From positions 1 to 18,082 of the forward strand of contig CAJUJU010000046.1 in NCBI GenBank assembly GCA_910586835.1: DNA of 18,082 nucleotides. Direction: 5' to 3'. Positions 6,391 through 14,556 of the stretch are shown piece after piece (the first letter of the stretch is position 1; each line of letters opens with the position of its first letter). The translations under genes were made by a program, and so were the position numbers. This DNA comes from an uncultured Acetatifactor sp. (GTDB taxonomy: Bacteria; Bacillota; Clostridia; Lachnospirales; Lachnospiraceae). The notes under the pieces were generated by a model that was not told the origin of the DNA, ran no database searches, and worked only from the letters and a program-made list of their open reading frames with translations.

Positions 6391-6404
6391 CAACTCGCCG
6401 GATA

Positions 6405-8339
6405 TTACCGCAGTTGGATAACCTGGCCCGGCTTGATCACATTTTTATTTTTTATCTGAGGGTTTGCCTTCATCAGCTCTCCCAGGCTGATTCCGTTTCC
6501 GGCGGCAATCCGGGAAAGGGTATCTCCCGGCTTCACGGTGTAGCTGTTGCGGCCCGTGGGCATGCCGGCAACTTCAGCTGCCTTCTCGGATACCACAGCA
6601 ATATATCTGCCGCCGCGGCTCATTCCGAACATTGCCCCTCCCTCGGCCGTAACCGTGAAGGAAGACACCAGCTTCATGGCGTCTGAGGCTTCGTCATAAA
6701 CATACAAAAACGCCCTCTTCCCTGCGTTCTCTTTTCCCAGATTCAGGTGAACGCCCACCGGCACGGCATACGTCTCATTCTCCTGCGTGCCAAACTCCAC
6801 ACTGGCCTCCGCACCCTGCAGCACCGTCTGCTCTGCAGCCGCCGGGATATCCACCGATGAAAGCATCGTAACCTTCCATCCGCCATCCTGCTTCTTCACG
6901 TCCTGTCCGGCAATACTGAAGCTGATTCCCTTTCCGGTGTGCAGCATCAGCGTCACATCCTTTCCCTTCAGCCCGTTCATCACGGATGCGGGAACCTCAA
7001 ATTCGTCTCCTGCATGAACCTCTGCATTCTGTACGCCTTCTCCCATGGCAGCCTCGTCAACCTTGCCGCCCACCGCGTTCCAGTCTACGTTCACCACCAC
7101 ATTAGCCGCGGGAACATTACTGCCTGACTGCCCCCCCTGACTGCCGGGCTGGGTCGTACCTCCTCCCGGATTGCTGTCGGGCTGGTTTGTGCTTCCACCC
7201 GGATTTTCGCCGCCGGGCTGCTGGTCGCTTCCGCCCGGATTTTCGCCGCCGGGCTGCTGGTCGCTTCCGCCCGGATTTTCGCCGTCCTGGCTTCCGCCAT
7301 TCACACTGGACTCGTCAAAAAAATTCACCGTGTAGGAGACAGGAGATGCCAATCCTTCAATAGTCACCCGGAAGCTGTCTCCCGCCTTATAATCCTCAAT
7401 GCCGTCGGGACGGAAAACGATACAGCCCGTCTGGCCGCATATGTTACTAATATTATTGTTAACAGCAAACACCCCGTCCGCGGAATCCGCCCCGAAGGTC
7501 CAGGTTCTGCCGTCCGCAACCCTTGTCAGCGTGACCTTCACGGTGCTTTCATCCACATCGCTTCCCATGGAGACAGACCAGGGATAGAACTTATCAAAAT
7601 AAGACACCGGCATGTTCTGCGCCGGCCAGGCGACCCCGTACTCCTGCCCGCTGCCGGTATCGTCTATGGCATACATGGCGTTATAGGTTCCGTTTTCCCC
7701 GGACACCGCCCCAAAGCCGGTGGCGCCCATCTGGGGATTCAGCGCCCAGCGGCGGTGTCCCACTTTAGTTACGTTATTGCCATCCCAATCCGCCATCCAG
7801 GCGTGCAGGATGGTTCCGTTGAGGCTGCGGTTCGGTCTGCCGGCATAGGCAATGTTTGAATTATATGCGCCCCTTTTTGCAAGGTCATACAGCTCCTTGG
7901 CCATGTCCCCGGGCTGCGCCGGCTCATGGCTCAGATCCTTGTTTACATAGTTTACCAGTGCCGCCGCCTGTGTCAATCCGTTATACTCGTCAGACAAAGT
8001 CACGTTGTCCTGCAGCCCCGCAATATACCTGATCTGATTCAGCATTGCCAGCGCCTTGTTCAGGGTATCCTGAGACAGACTGCCCGCCGCATAGGGAGCA
8101 GTGGTCACAGGAGTCTCCCCATAGGTCATACCATCCGGCTGGCTGAAGGTATCCGAAGTGTTCAGTCCGTCCTTCTTCATCCGATCCAGAATCTCCTGCT
8201 GAGTGTGATATGCCACACCCAGCCCCACCGCCTGCTGAGAGTCCTCCGCAGCGATGACCGTGGCGGCCGGCAGCCCTGCCGGCGGCGCCACCACCAGCGC
8301 TGCCGCAAGCAAAAGCGCCGCCAAGATTTTTTTACGCAT
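6405..8339 (-). CDS. Secreted CAP-domain protein with C-terminal LysM
   Basis: 644 residues. A signal peptide occupies about 1-32 (KK, then a long Ala/Leu core ending near VIAAEDS). A CAP/SCP (YkwD-like) domain spans about 90-250, with LSHEP (His138), ILHAWMADWDGN and VGHRRWALNP (His195) as its metal/active-site-like motifs. Then come a beta-rich segment, a Gly/Pro/Asn/Gln linker with repeats of ENPGGSDQQPGG (about 353-405), a second beta-rich domain, and a LysM at about 598-644 (YTVKPGDTLSRIA). The protein is probably held on peptidoglycan by LysM. CAP proteins of Clostridia are abundant but mostly without a known reaction. ATG 8339 has AAGGAGGA upstream, and a promoter and terminator flank it as a single-gene unit. 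Confidence 0.9.
   Translation of the reverse strand: MRKKILAALLLAAALVVAPPAGLPAATVIAAEDSQQAVGLGVAYHTQQEILDRMKKDGLNTSDTFSQPDGMTYGETPVTTAPYAAGSLSQDTLNKALAMLNQIRYIAGLQDNVTLSDEYNGLTQAAALVNYVNKDLSHEPAQPGDMAKELYDLAKRGAYNSNIAYAGRPNRSLNGTILHAWMADWDGNNVTKVGHRRWALNPQMGATGFGAVSGENGTYNAMYAIDDTGSGQEYGVAWPAQNMPVSYFDKFYPWSVSMGSDVDESTVKVTLTRVADGRTWTFGADSADGVFAVNNNISNICGQTGCIVFRPDGIEDYKAGDSFRVTIEGLASPVSYTVNFFDESSVNGGSQDGENPGGSDQQPGGENPGGSDQQPGGENPGGSTNQPDSNPGGGTTQPGSQGGQSGSNVPAANVVVNVDWNAVGGKVDEAAMGEGVQNAEVHAGDEFEVPASVMNGLKGKDVTLMLHTGKGISFSIAGQDVKKQDGGWKVTMLSSVDIPAAAEQTVLQGAEASVEFGTQENETYAVPVGVHLNLGKENAGKRAFLYVYDEASDAMKLVSSFTVTAEGGAMFGMSRGGRYIAVVSEKAAEVAGMPTGRNSYTVKPGDTLSRIAAGNGISLGELMKANPQIKNKNVIKPGQVIQLR
7189..7284 (-). 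repeat. 36-bp tandem repeat in the CAP/LysM linker
   Basis: About 2.7 copies of a 36-bp unit (7189-7224, 7225-7260, partial 7261-7284). Each codes for GGENPGGSDQQP-type residues. The last two copies are nearly identical, pointing to recent copy-number change by slippage. Confidence 0.85.
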
Positions 8340-8356
8340 AGTTCTTCCTCCTTTTG

Positions 8357-8403
8357 TCCGCTTCAGCGGATATTCTGTTATCGGGCCACAGGCCCGAAAT
8401 AAC
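8357..8403 (-). promoter_or_regulatory. Two hairpins in the CAP/LysM leader
   Basis: TCCGC-TGAA-GCGGA (8370-8357) sits just before the ribosome binding site. CGGGCC-TGT-GGCCCG (8396-8382), extended by GTTAT/ATAAC, lies upstream. Neither is followed by a T tract. They may stabilise the mRNA, or the longer one may help end the upstream SGNH transcript. Confidence 0.45.
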
Positions 8404-8424
8404 ATCGATTTCTGTTGCAGCATA

Positions 8425-8454
8425 AGTATACGGCAGAATGGCAGAAACTGTAAA
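8425..8454 (-). promoter_or_regulatory. Candidate promoter of the CAP/LysM gene
   Basis: Minus strand TTTACA (8454-8449) and TATACT (8430-8425) with 18-base spacing, just after the SGNH gene stop. The leader would be about 80 bases and contains the two hairpins. Confidence 0.5.
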
Positions 8455-8464
8455 CTCCTACTTT

Positions 8465-9535
8465 TTATCTCCAGTATACCTCATAATCATAACTGTCGGC
8501 AAATTGAAACATCTCCTGGATTTCCTGCTCCAAGGTCTCAGGCAGCACTCTTTTTTCCCCGTTTTTGACACACTCAAAAATATATCGGTTAATTTCGGGG
8601 CGGTGATGTGCCTCATCCCGATAATACTCCAATTCCGTAATAATCTCTTTTTCGTTCTGAAAATAGTGTACTTTCACGTTACGACAGGAAAGAAACTGTT
8701 CTATTGCATATTTGTATATCTGCAACGTACCCCACAAATTTCCCTCCAGCTTTTTACGTTCCCAATACAACATACTGTACGGCGGAAAATAGATAATAAA
8801 TTCCGTATCCGGATTATCCCGAATAAAGGGCAAAATATTATCCAGATTCTCCTGACAGACGGCAACCATCTGCTGCAGCTCTTCCTCGGTCCAGGCATTG
8901 GGCTCCTCCTCCAGGAGAATCCTTCGAGTCTCCCTGCATTGTTCCAACGTTATGGATGTGCCGAACAGTGCACTGTCCTCCCATGTGTAGGCAGTATCTA
9001 TATTATCCTCGACTCCTTCTATCGCATCCAATGCCCTCTCCCAGCCTCTTGCGATCACGTCTCTGTTATAGATATACGCATAATCGTTCCAAATCTTACT
9101 GTCGCAAAGATACTCCGGCCTTTCCACATAGGCGGTCCAGGACGGGCACGTCAACTGATAGTCGTTTATATCCATAATAATATGATTTACAGGAGTTTTC
9201 CTGGTAAAAATCTGTGACAAAATCATTTTCAGGTCATCGCTTCTGCTTCCCGAATAGGACAACTTTATCGTATGCCACCCCATTTCTTCATCAAACCAGG
9301 AGGTATGAAAATTTTCCGTCATGGATGTACCTACAATGACATCCTCATAGTTCAGAGTTCTGGCAGCTCCGGCGGTCTGATAGACCGCATTGTCCAAAAT
9401 CACCGGCATTCCGAACCAGGGGCAATGATACTGATAAAAAGGATCTGTTATCAAAACAGGCAAGGCGGCTCCCAACACACCGATTGCCAAAATCGCCAAA
9501 AACCTGAAAAACTCTTTTTTATGATCCGTTTGCAT
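8465..9535 (-). CDS. Membrane-anchored SGNH/DltD-AlgJ-like partner of the MBOAT acyltransferase
   Basis: 356 residues from ATG 9535 (359 if ATG 9544 is used; the GAAGGG site touches 9544 but is nine bases from 9535). One membrane segment at about 10-31 puts the rest outside the cell. The SGNH-like catalytic motifs are GTSMTENF (Ser71) and DEAHH (Asp307, His310) near the C-terminus. Such proteins receive an acyl group from an MBOAT protein and pass it to a polysaccharide or teichoic acid, as AlgJ/AlgX, PatB and DltD do. The MBOAT gene lies 35 bases upstream on the same strand. The acceptor is unknown; no dltA or dltC is nearby, so D-alanylation is less likely than O-acetylation. Confidence 0.78.
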   Translation of the reverse strand: MQTDHKKEFFRFLAILAIGVLGAALPVLITDPFYQYHCPWFGMPVILDNAVYQTAGAARTLNYEDVIVGTSMTENFHTSWFDEEMGWHTIKLSYSGSRSDDLKMILSQIFTRKTPVNHIIMDINDYQLTCPSWTAYVERPEYLCDSKIWNDYAYIYNRDVIARGWERALDAIEGVEDNIDTAYTWEDSALFGTSITLEQCRETRRILLEEEPNAWTEEELQQMVAVCQENLDNILPFIRDNPDTEFIIYFPPYSMLYWERKKLEGNLWGTLQIYKYAIEQFLSCRNVKVHYFQNEKEIITELEYYRDEAHHRPEINRYIFECVKNGEKRVLPETLEQEIQEMFQFADSYDYEVYWR

Positions 9536-9570
9536 TTGTAACATCCCTTCCCGTCATCCTGCAGCAAAAG

Positions 9571-11037
9571 CTAAAAATTAAAATAAATAAATTCCGATAC
9601 CTGTGACAACTGTACCAGTGACGCCGCAAACAAAGCACTCAGAAAAATGTAATAGCCCGTCTTCCGGATTTTCCTGCCCACTATATCATGACTGGAAGGA
9701 AATTTGACGCATACCAGAATCCAGAAGGCAAACCAGCCTGTCATAACCGACTGGCAAATGATCTGTATCGCACTGCCGCTCATTATCCTTTCCAATGTGA
9801 GCTTCCACATACTTTTTTCGCAAAAGAACCTTACCATCTCCCCGTGAATCCCGGCGGCTCCACCGACGATTACCTGCTTGAATAAATACCACGGCTGTCT
9901 GAAAAACTCTGCACGGAAAAATACCCAGGCAACACTTACAAAAATAAAAGTACATGCCCTGAGCACTCCCCGGGGAAGACGATCTATTTGCTTTTGCCCC
10001 AACCGATATACCACCATGGCCGCTCCATGCAGCAATCCCCAGAGCACATATGTCCAAGCCGCCCCATGCCACAGCCCGCTCAAAGCAAAAACCAGAATCA
10101 CATTTACGCAGGTTCTCATGGTTCCTTTCCTGTTTCCTCCCAGGGGAATATAAATATAGGTTGTCAGAAACGCTGTGAGCGTTATATGCCAGCGCTTCCA
10201 GAATTCCGCAATACTGGCAGCCTTATACGGAGAATCAAAATTCACCGGAATATCAATATTAAAAAGTTTTCCCAACCCCAATGCCATATCACAATATCCG
10301 CTGAAATCAAAGTAAATCTGCAGCGTAAATGCCAAAATGGTTAAAATGGCACTAAAAGAGCTCAATTCCTTCAGGTTGTCATAACCTGCATTACAGATAC
10401 CGGCAAAAGAGTCTGCCACCAATACCTTTTTGGAAAAACCAATGATAAAATACTCCATTCCGGATAATAGATTCTCAAAACGGATCCTTCGTTTTTCAAG
10501 CTCCCCAAACTGCGGTATCATCTCCTGATGACGAACAATAGGGCCCGCAACCAGCTGCGGAAAAAAGGACACAAAAAGGCAATATTCCGAAAATGAATAT
10601 TTCCCCGCCCTGCCATAATAACTGTCAACTATAAAGGAAAGCTGCTGAAATGTATAAAAGCTGATTCCCAGGGGCAACACGATATTCCGCAGCGCAATCC
10701 CTGCATGCAGGAACCGATTCAGGTTCTCCAGCGTAAAATCAAGATATTTAAAATAAAAAAGCAGTCCCAGATTGATCAGCAACCCGAAAACAAACAATAG
10801 CCTTTTAACCGCCTGCCCGCTGTTTTCACGTCTCAAGGCCACATGTACTCCGAAATTTGCCAAAATGCTGAACATCAGCAAAAAGCATAATCTGTAATCC
10901 GCGTAGCCATAAAACACAAAAGAAGCAATAATCAGCATAAACCGGGCCACTTTGAACAAACGTACCTGATTCAGTCCAAAGTAGCCAATCCATACTACAG
11001 GCAAGAAAATCAAAAATATGTAAGAATTAAAAAGCAT
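9571..11037 (-). CDS. MBOAT-family membrane O-acyltransferase (AlgI-like)
   Basis: 488 residues with about ten or more membrane segments. The N-terminus MLFNSYIFLIFLPVVW is typical of the AlgI/PatA branch. Family motifs are SFYTFQQLSFIVD, FFPQLVAGPIVR, YFDFSGYCDMALG, EFWKRWHITL (His284) and the catalytic histidine in SGLWHGAAW (His324). It moves an acyl group, usually acetyl, from a cytoplasmic donor across the membrane to an outside partner, here the SGNH protein encoded next. GGAG lies six bases before the ATG. It starts 29 bases after glnN, separated by a hairpin, so it may be co-transcribed with glnN even though the functions differ. Confidence 0.9.
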   Translation of the reverse strand: MLFNSYIFLIFLPVVWIGYFGLNQVRLFKVARFMLIIASFVFYGYADYRLCFLLMFSILANFGVHVALRRENSGQAVKRLLFVFGLLINLGLLFYFKYLDFTLENLNRFLHAGIALRNIVLPLGISFYTFQQLSFIVDSYYGRAGKYSFSEYCLFVSFFPQLVAGPIVRHQEMIPQFGELEKRRIRFENLLSGMEYFIIGFSKKVLVADSFAGICNAGYDNLKELSSFSAILTILAFTLQIYFDFSGYCDMALGLGKLFNIDIPVNFDSPYKAASIAEFWKRWHITLTAFLTTYIYIPLGGNRKGTMRTCVNVILVFALSGLWHGAAWTYVLWGLLHGAAMVVYRLGQKQIDRLPRGVLRACTFIFVSVAWVFFRAEFFRQPWYLFKQVIVGGAAGIHGEMVRFFCEKSMWKLTLERIMSGSAIQIICQSVMTGWFAFWILVCVKFPSSHDIVGRKIRKTGYYIFLSALFAASLVQLSQVSEFIYFNF

Positions 11038-11047
11038 CTCCGTCTCC

Positions 11048-11066
11048 TGTGATTTTTACAATCACA
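11048..11066 (-). other. Hairpin between glnN and the MBOAT gene
   Basis: TGTGATT / AATCACA, a 7-bp stem with a 5-base loop, directly after the glnN stop and just before the MBOAT Shine-Dalgarno. There is no T tract, so it is more likely an mRNA end or stability element than an efficient terminator. Confidence 0.45.
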
Positions 11067-13187
11067 TCACACCTCAAAGGTCAGCTCTCCGTAGGAGGGC
11101 ACCGGCCACACCTTCTTATCAACAAGCATCTCCAACGCGTCTATGGGCGAGCGAAGCTCCTCCATGGCCGCCTTCACCGCGTCCTTGTAAAAGAATGCCT
11201 GGGCTTTTGCCTCCGTCATGGCAGTTGCCTCCGCAGTCAGCTTTTCCAGCTTTTTCAGGGCTGCTCTGGCCTCCTTCAGCTTCTCGTTTACCTCTCCCAG
11301 AAGCTCCGACTGTACAAAAGGCTCCGCACCGGCCTCCCTCACCGCGATAACCGTATCCGCAAGCAGCCTCGTATAGCCCACCACCGCTGGAATGTACTTC
11401 TTGCTGGCCATATTAATCATGGTCAGGGCCTCGATATTGATGGTCTTTGCATAGGTCTCGTAGATGATCTCTTCCCGGGATCCCAGCTCTGCCCGGGTGA
11501 AGATACGGAATTTCTCAAAAAGCCGGATCGCCTTGTCGGTGGTGAGAGCGGACGCCGCCTCCACCATGGAGCTGATATTGGGAAGGCCTCTTCTGGCCGC
11601 CTCCGCAACCCACTCCTCCGCATAGCCGTCCCCGTTGAAAATAATCCGCTGATGCCTGGTCATATACTCCTTGATCAGGTCATGTACCGCAATCTCAAGC
11701 CGCTCTTCCTCTTTCGCCTTCTCCAGCACATCCGCCGCCTCGCAGAAGGCCTCCGCCACAATGGCGTTCAACGTGGTGTTGGGACTGCCGATGGAGTCCG
11801 AGGAACCCACCATGCGGAACTCAAATTTATTTCCGGTAAAAGCAAAGGGCGATGTCCTGTTGCGGTCCGTGGCATCCTTCTCAAAGTCGGGCAGGGTGGA
11901 AACACCGGTCTCCAGCTTTCCGCCCGCGATCAGATGCGCAGCCTCCCCTGTCTCCACCAGCTGCTTCACCACATCCTCCAGCTGTTCCCCCAGAAAGATG
12001 GAGATAATGGCAGGCGGCGCTTCGCTGGCCCCCAGCCTGTGATCGTTCCCCACATCGGAGGCACTCTGACGAAGCAGGTCCGCATGGGTATCCACCGCCT
12101 TCATCACACAGGCCAGCACCAGAAGGAACTGAATGTTCTCATTGGGCGTATCCCCGGGATCCAGCAGATTCACGCCGTTGTCCGTACCCAGAGACCAGTT
12201 GTTATGTTTGCCCGAACCGCTCACTCCCGCAAAGGGCTTCTCGTGAAGCAGACAGGTCAGTCCATGACGGCCCGCAACCTTTTTCATGGTCTCCATCACC
12301 AGCTGATTATGGTCAACCGCAATATTGGCAGTCTCGTACACGGGCGCCAGCTCGTGCTGCGCGGGAGCCGCCTCATTGTGCTGTGTCTTGGCCGTCACGC
12401 CCAGCTTCCACAGCTCAATGTTCAGATCCTTCATATAAGAGCCGATCCTCTCCCGGATCGCACCGAAATAATGATCCTCCAGCTCCTGTCCCTTGGGCGC
12501 AGGCGCTCCGAAAAGCGTTCTTCCGGCAAAAATCAGGTCCTCCCGCTGCAGATACTTCTCCCGGTCCACCAGAAAATACTCCTGCTCCGCCCCTACGCTT
12601 GCCACCACTCTGGCGGCCGTCTCATTGCCAAACAGCCGCACGATGCGCAGCGCCTGCTCGCTGATTGCCTCCATGGAACGCAGCAGGGGCGTCTTCTTAT
12701 CCAGCGCCTCCCCCGTATAGGAACAGAATGCCGTGGGAATGCAGAGAATAACACCGGTGGCATCCTCCTTCAAAAACACAGGCGAAGTGATATCCCAGGC
12801 TGTGTACCCCCTGGCCTCAAAGGTCGCCCGAAGGCCGCCGGAGGGAAAGGAGGAGGCGTCTGGCTCGCCCTTAATCAGCTCTTTGCCCGAAAACTCCATA
12901 ATCATTTTCCCTTCCTCGTCAGGATGGGTGACAAAGGAGTCATGCTTTTCCGCAGTGATGCCGGTAAGCGGCTGAAACCAGTGCGTGTAGTGAGTCGCTC
13001 CGTTCTCCACCGCCCATTCCTTCATTGCCAGGGCCACCACATCCGCCACGGCAAGTGAAAGCTCTCCTCCCTGTTCCATGATCTTCCTGACCTCTCTGTA
13101 TGTACCTTTGGGCAGTCTTTCCCGCATTTTGCCAAGGGTAAAAACCTTGCTGGCAAAAAGCTCCTCCACGTTGATTGTCTCACTCAT
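11067..13187 (-). CDS. glnN: Glutamine synthetase type III
   Basis: 706 residues, the length of GSIII (GSI and GSII are near 350-470). It catalyses ATP-dependent formation of glutamine from glutamate and ammonia in the cytoplasm, as a large homo-oligomer. Diagnostic motifs are THWFQPLTG (68-75), GEPDASSFPSGGLR (107-120), VGAEQEYFLVD (198-208) with the catalytic/metal Glu, NEAAPAQHEL (271-280) and GSGKHNNWSLGTD (324-336) at the ATP site. The C-terminal part is helical. The ATG at 13187 has AAAGGA nine bases upstream. Its own promoter has a palindrome over the -35 box, so expression is probably regulated, presumably by nitrogen. Confidence 0.97.
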   Translation of the reverse strand: MSETINVEELFASKVFTLGKMRERLPKGTYREVRKIMEQGGELSLAVADVVALAMKEWAVENGATHYTHWFQPLTGITAEKHDSFVTHPDEEGKMIMEFSGKELIKGEPDASSFPSGGLRATFEARGYTAWDITSPVFLKEDATGVILCIPTAFCSYTGEALDKKTPLLRSMEAISEQALRIVRLFGNETAARVVASVGAEQEYFLVDREKYLQREDLIFAGRTLFGAPAPKGQELEDHYFGAIRERIGSYMKDLNIELWKLGVTAKTQHNEAAPAQHELAPVYETANIAVDHNQLVMETMKKVAGRHGLTCLLHEKPFAGVSGSGKHNNWSLGTDNGVNLLDPGDTPNENIQFLLVLACVMKAVDTHADLLRQSASDVGNDHRLGASEAPPAIISIFLGEQLEDVVKQLVETGEAAHLIAGGKLETGVSTLPDFEKDATDRNRTSPFAFTGNKFEFRMVGSSDSIGSPNTTLNAIVAEAFCEAADVLEKAKEEERLEIAVHDLIKEYMTRHQRIIFNGDGYAEEWVAEAARRGLPNISSMVEAASALTTDKAIRLFEKFRIFTRAELGSREEIIYETYAKTINIEALTMINMASKKYIPAVVGYTRLLADTVIAVREAGAEPFVQSELLGEVNEKLKEARAALKKLEKLTAEATAMTEAKAQAFFYKDAVKAAMEELRSPIDALEMLVDKKVWPVPSYGELTFEV

Positions 13188-13221
13188 TCTCCATTATCCT
13201 TTCCGCTGCCTGGCAGCCGAT

Positions 13222-13258
13222 ATTTTACCCCTTCTCTGAAATGTGCCAAAGCACATTT
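13222..13258 (-). promoter_or_regulatory. glnN promoter with palindrome over the -35
   Basis: Minus strand TTGGCA (13249-13244) and TAAAAT (13227-13222), 16-base spacing. A perfect inverted repeat AAATGTGC-TTTG-GCACATTT (13258-13239) covers the -35 box and looks like a repressor operator. It does not match the GlnR/TnrA box TGTNA-N7-TNACA. A second tight palindrome (GCTGCC/GGCAGC, about 13205-13217) lies in the short leader. Confidence 0.55.
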
Positions 13259-13304
13259 ACCGCCTGCTTTACGCATAACCGGATTCCTCCGGGCAAGCCG
13301 CCTG

Positions 13305-14465
13305 TTATTTCATCCAATAGGTTGCTCCTGCCGTCAGGTTCACAAAGAAGTACAGTCCGCAGTACAGATGCCACCCATAGATCAGGCCAAGGCCCGCCTG
13401 CAGGATTCCCCGCAGCCTGCCCTGCACCGGCTTCAGCCACTTTACCGCGCAGACGGCAAACAGGACAAACAGGCAGAAGCTGTATCCCCAGAGAAAATTG
13501 CCGTCCACGGCGCGGCTTCCGTTTTCCACCAGGCACAGTGCTTCCAGGAAACCCAGCAGAGACATGGCCACAATAAACCGATACTCATTCTCTTTCGGTA
13601 ATTGTTTCAGCGTAGTCAGCACCGTCAGCACACAGAACAGCACCGAACACACAACTGCCAGCTTCGTGACTGTGGCATGACGTGAAAAAATATACCACGG
13701 ATGAAAGGCAATCCCGTTTCCGGTGTCCTCCCCGAACAGCACCGCATTCTGCCAGATCAATACCAGCCCGCTGGGCAGAAGAGCCGAGCCAAACGCCAGA
13801 ATCCTTTTCAAAGGAACCCGACGAAACAGATCTGCCAGAAGGAAAAAACCCATCACAGGCGAAAAGGCCAGCAGGAAGCTGGGCTTGATTCCCGTGCACA
13901 CAACATTCAGCAGCGCAAAGGCACACCACTCCCGCCAGGTGATTCCCTGCCGGTATTTTTTCTCCAGACGAAAATAGCAGAGCAGCGCAATCAGGGCAGC
14001 CAGCCGCATACAAAGATAAGTAGAATTATGCCAGATATTTCCCGCCTGGTAGCTGACATAGCGATACTCCCCCACGGCTCTGACATAAACGGGCATGACC
14101 AAATTCAGGCTCAGCGCCAGAAGCAGCGTAAACCAGCTCTTCTCCTCATATTTCCCCAGGCGGCACACAAGGCTTTCCATGGCATAAACCGTGGCCGTGC
14201 AGACTGCCGCCAGAAAAAACGCAATGCCAAACGTGCTGCCGCCGCACAGCACATACAGCAGCTTATAGGCGTAGGCCGTAAAGCTGTAATACCAGCCGTC
14301 TTCAACAATCATGCTGATATGCAGCGGCAGATCCGACTGATAGGGGATCTCCCCTTCCACCGACAGATCCGCCACAGACTGCTGCCAGAACAGCCACAGA
14401 CAGGCCACTGCATACAGAAGCACAAAAATGTGGACTGCTGTTCTCCATACCTTCTTTTCCTTCAA
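13305..14465 (-). CDS. Multi-span membrane protein, possibly GT-C-type glycosyltransferase
   Basis: 386 residues with about nine or ten hydrophobic segments. After TM1 comes an outside loop with EGEIPYQSDLPLHIS, an acidic motif in the place where GT-C glycosyltransferases keep their catalytic acid; this is suggestive only. I chose a TTG start at 14465 because GGGGAGGA lies six bases upstream; the ATG at 14594 has no RBS and would overlap the trhP-like gene. The 91-base gap before it holds a 13-base direct repeat (CCGGCAT-R-GACGC at 14509 and 14539). It is the last gene of the ylbF-to-trhP cluster. Substrate and family are unknown to me. Confidence 0.7.
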   Translation of the reverse strand: MKEKKVWRTAVHIFVLLYAVACLWLFWQQSVADLSVEGEIPYQSDLPLHISMIVEDGWYYSFTAYAYKLLYVLCGGSTFGIAFFLAAVCTATVYAMESLVCRLGKYEEKSWFTLLLALSLNLVMPVYVRAVGEYRYVSYQAGNIWHNSTYLCMRLAALIALLCYFRLEKKYRQGITWREWCAFALLNVVCTGIKPSFLLAFSPVMGFFLLADLFRRVPLKRILAFGSALLPSGLVLIWQNAVLFGEDTGNGIAFHPWYIFSRHATVTKLAVVCSVLFCVLTVLTTLKQLPKENEYRFIVAMSLLGFLEALCLVENGSRAVDGNFLWGYSFCLFVLFAVCAVKWLKPVQGRLRGILQAGLGLIYGWHLYCGLYFFVNLTAGATYWMK

Positions 14466-14556
14466 GCTGGTTCCTCCCCGCAAAAATTTTATTTCATTCC
14501 GCCTCGTACCGGCATAGACGCTCACAACCACAATTCTGCCGGCATGGACGCCCAAA

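Noticed and set aside
7189..7284. Possible CRISPR-like repeat
   Set aside because: The 36-bp units are contiguous without spacers and encode the Gly/Pro linker of the CAP/LysM protein.
8438..9217. 259-residue plus-strand open frame
   Set aside because: Antisense to the SGNH gene, which has catalytic motifs and a partner gene; no support for a second product.
11049..13058. 669-residue open frame on the plus strand
   Set aside because: It lies wholly antisense to glutamine synthetase III, has no family features and no RBS; it is a codon-bias shadow.
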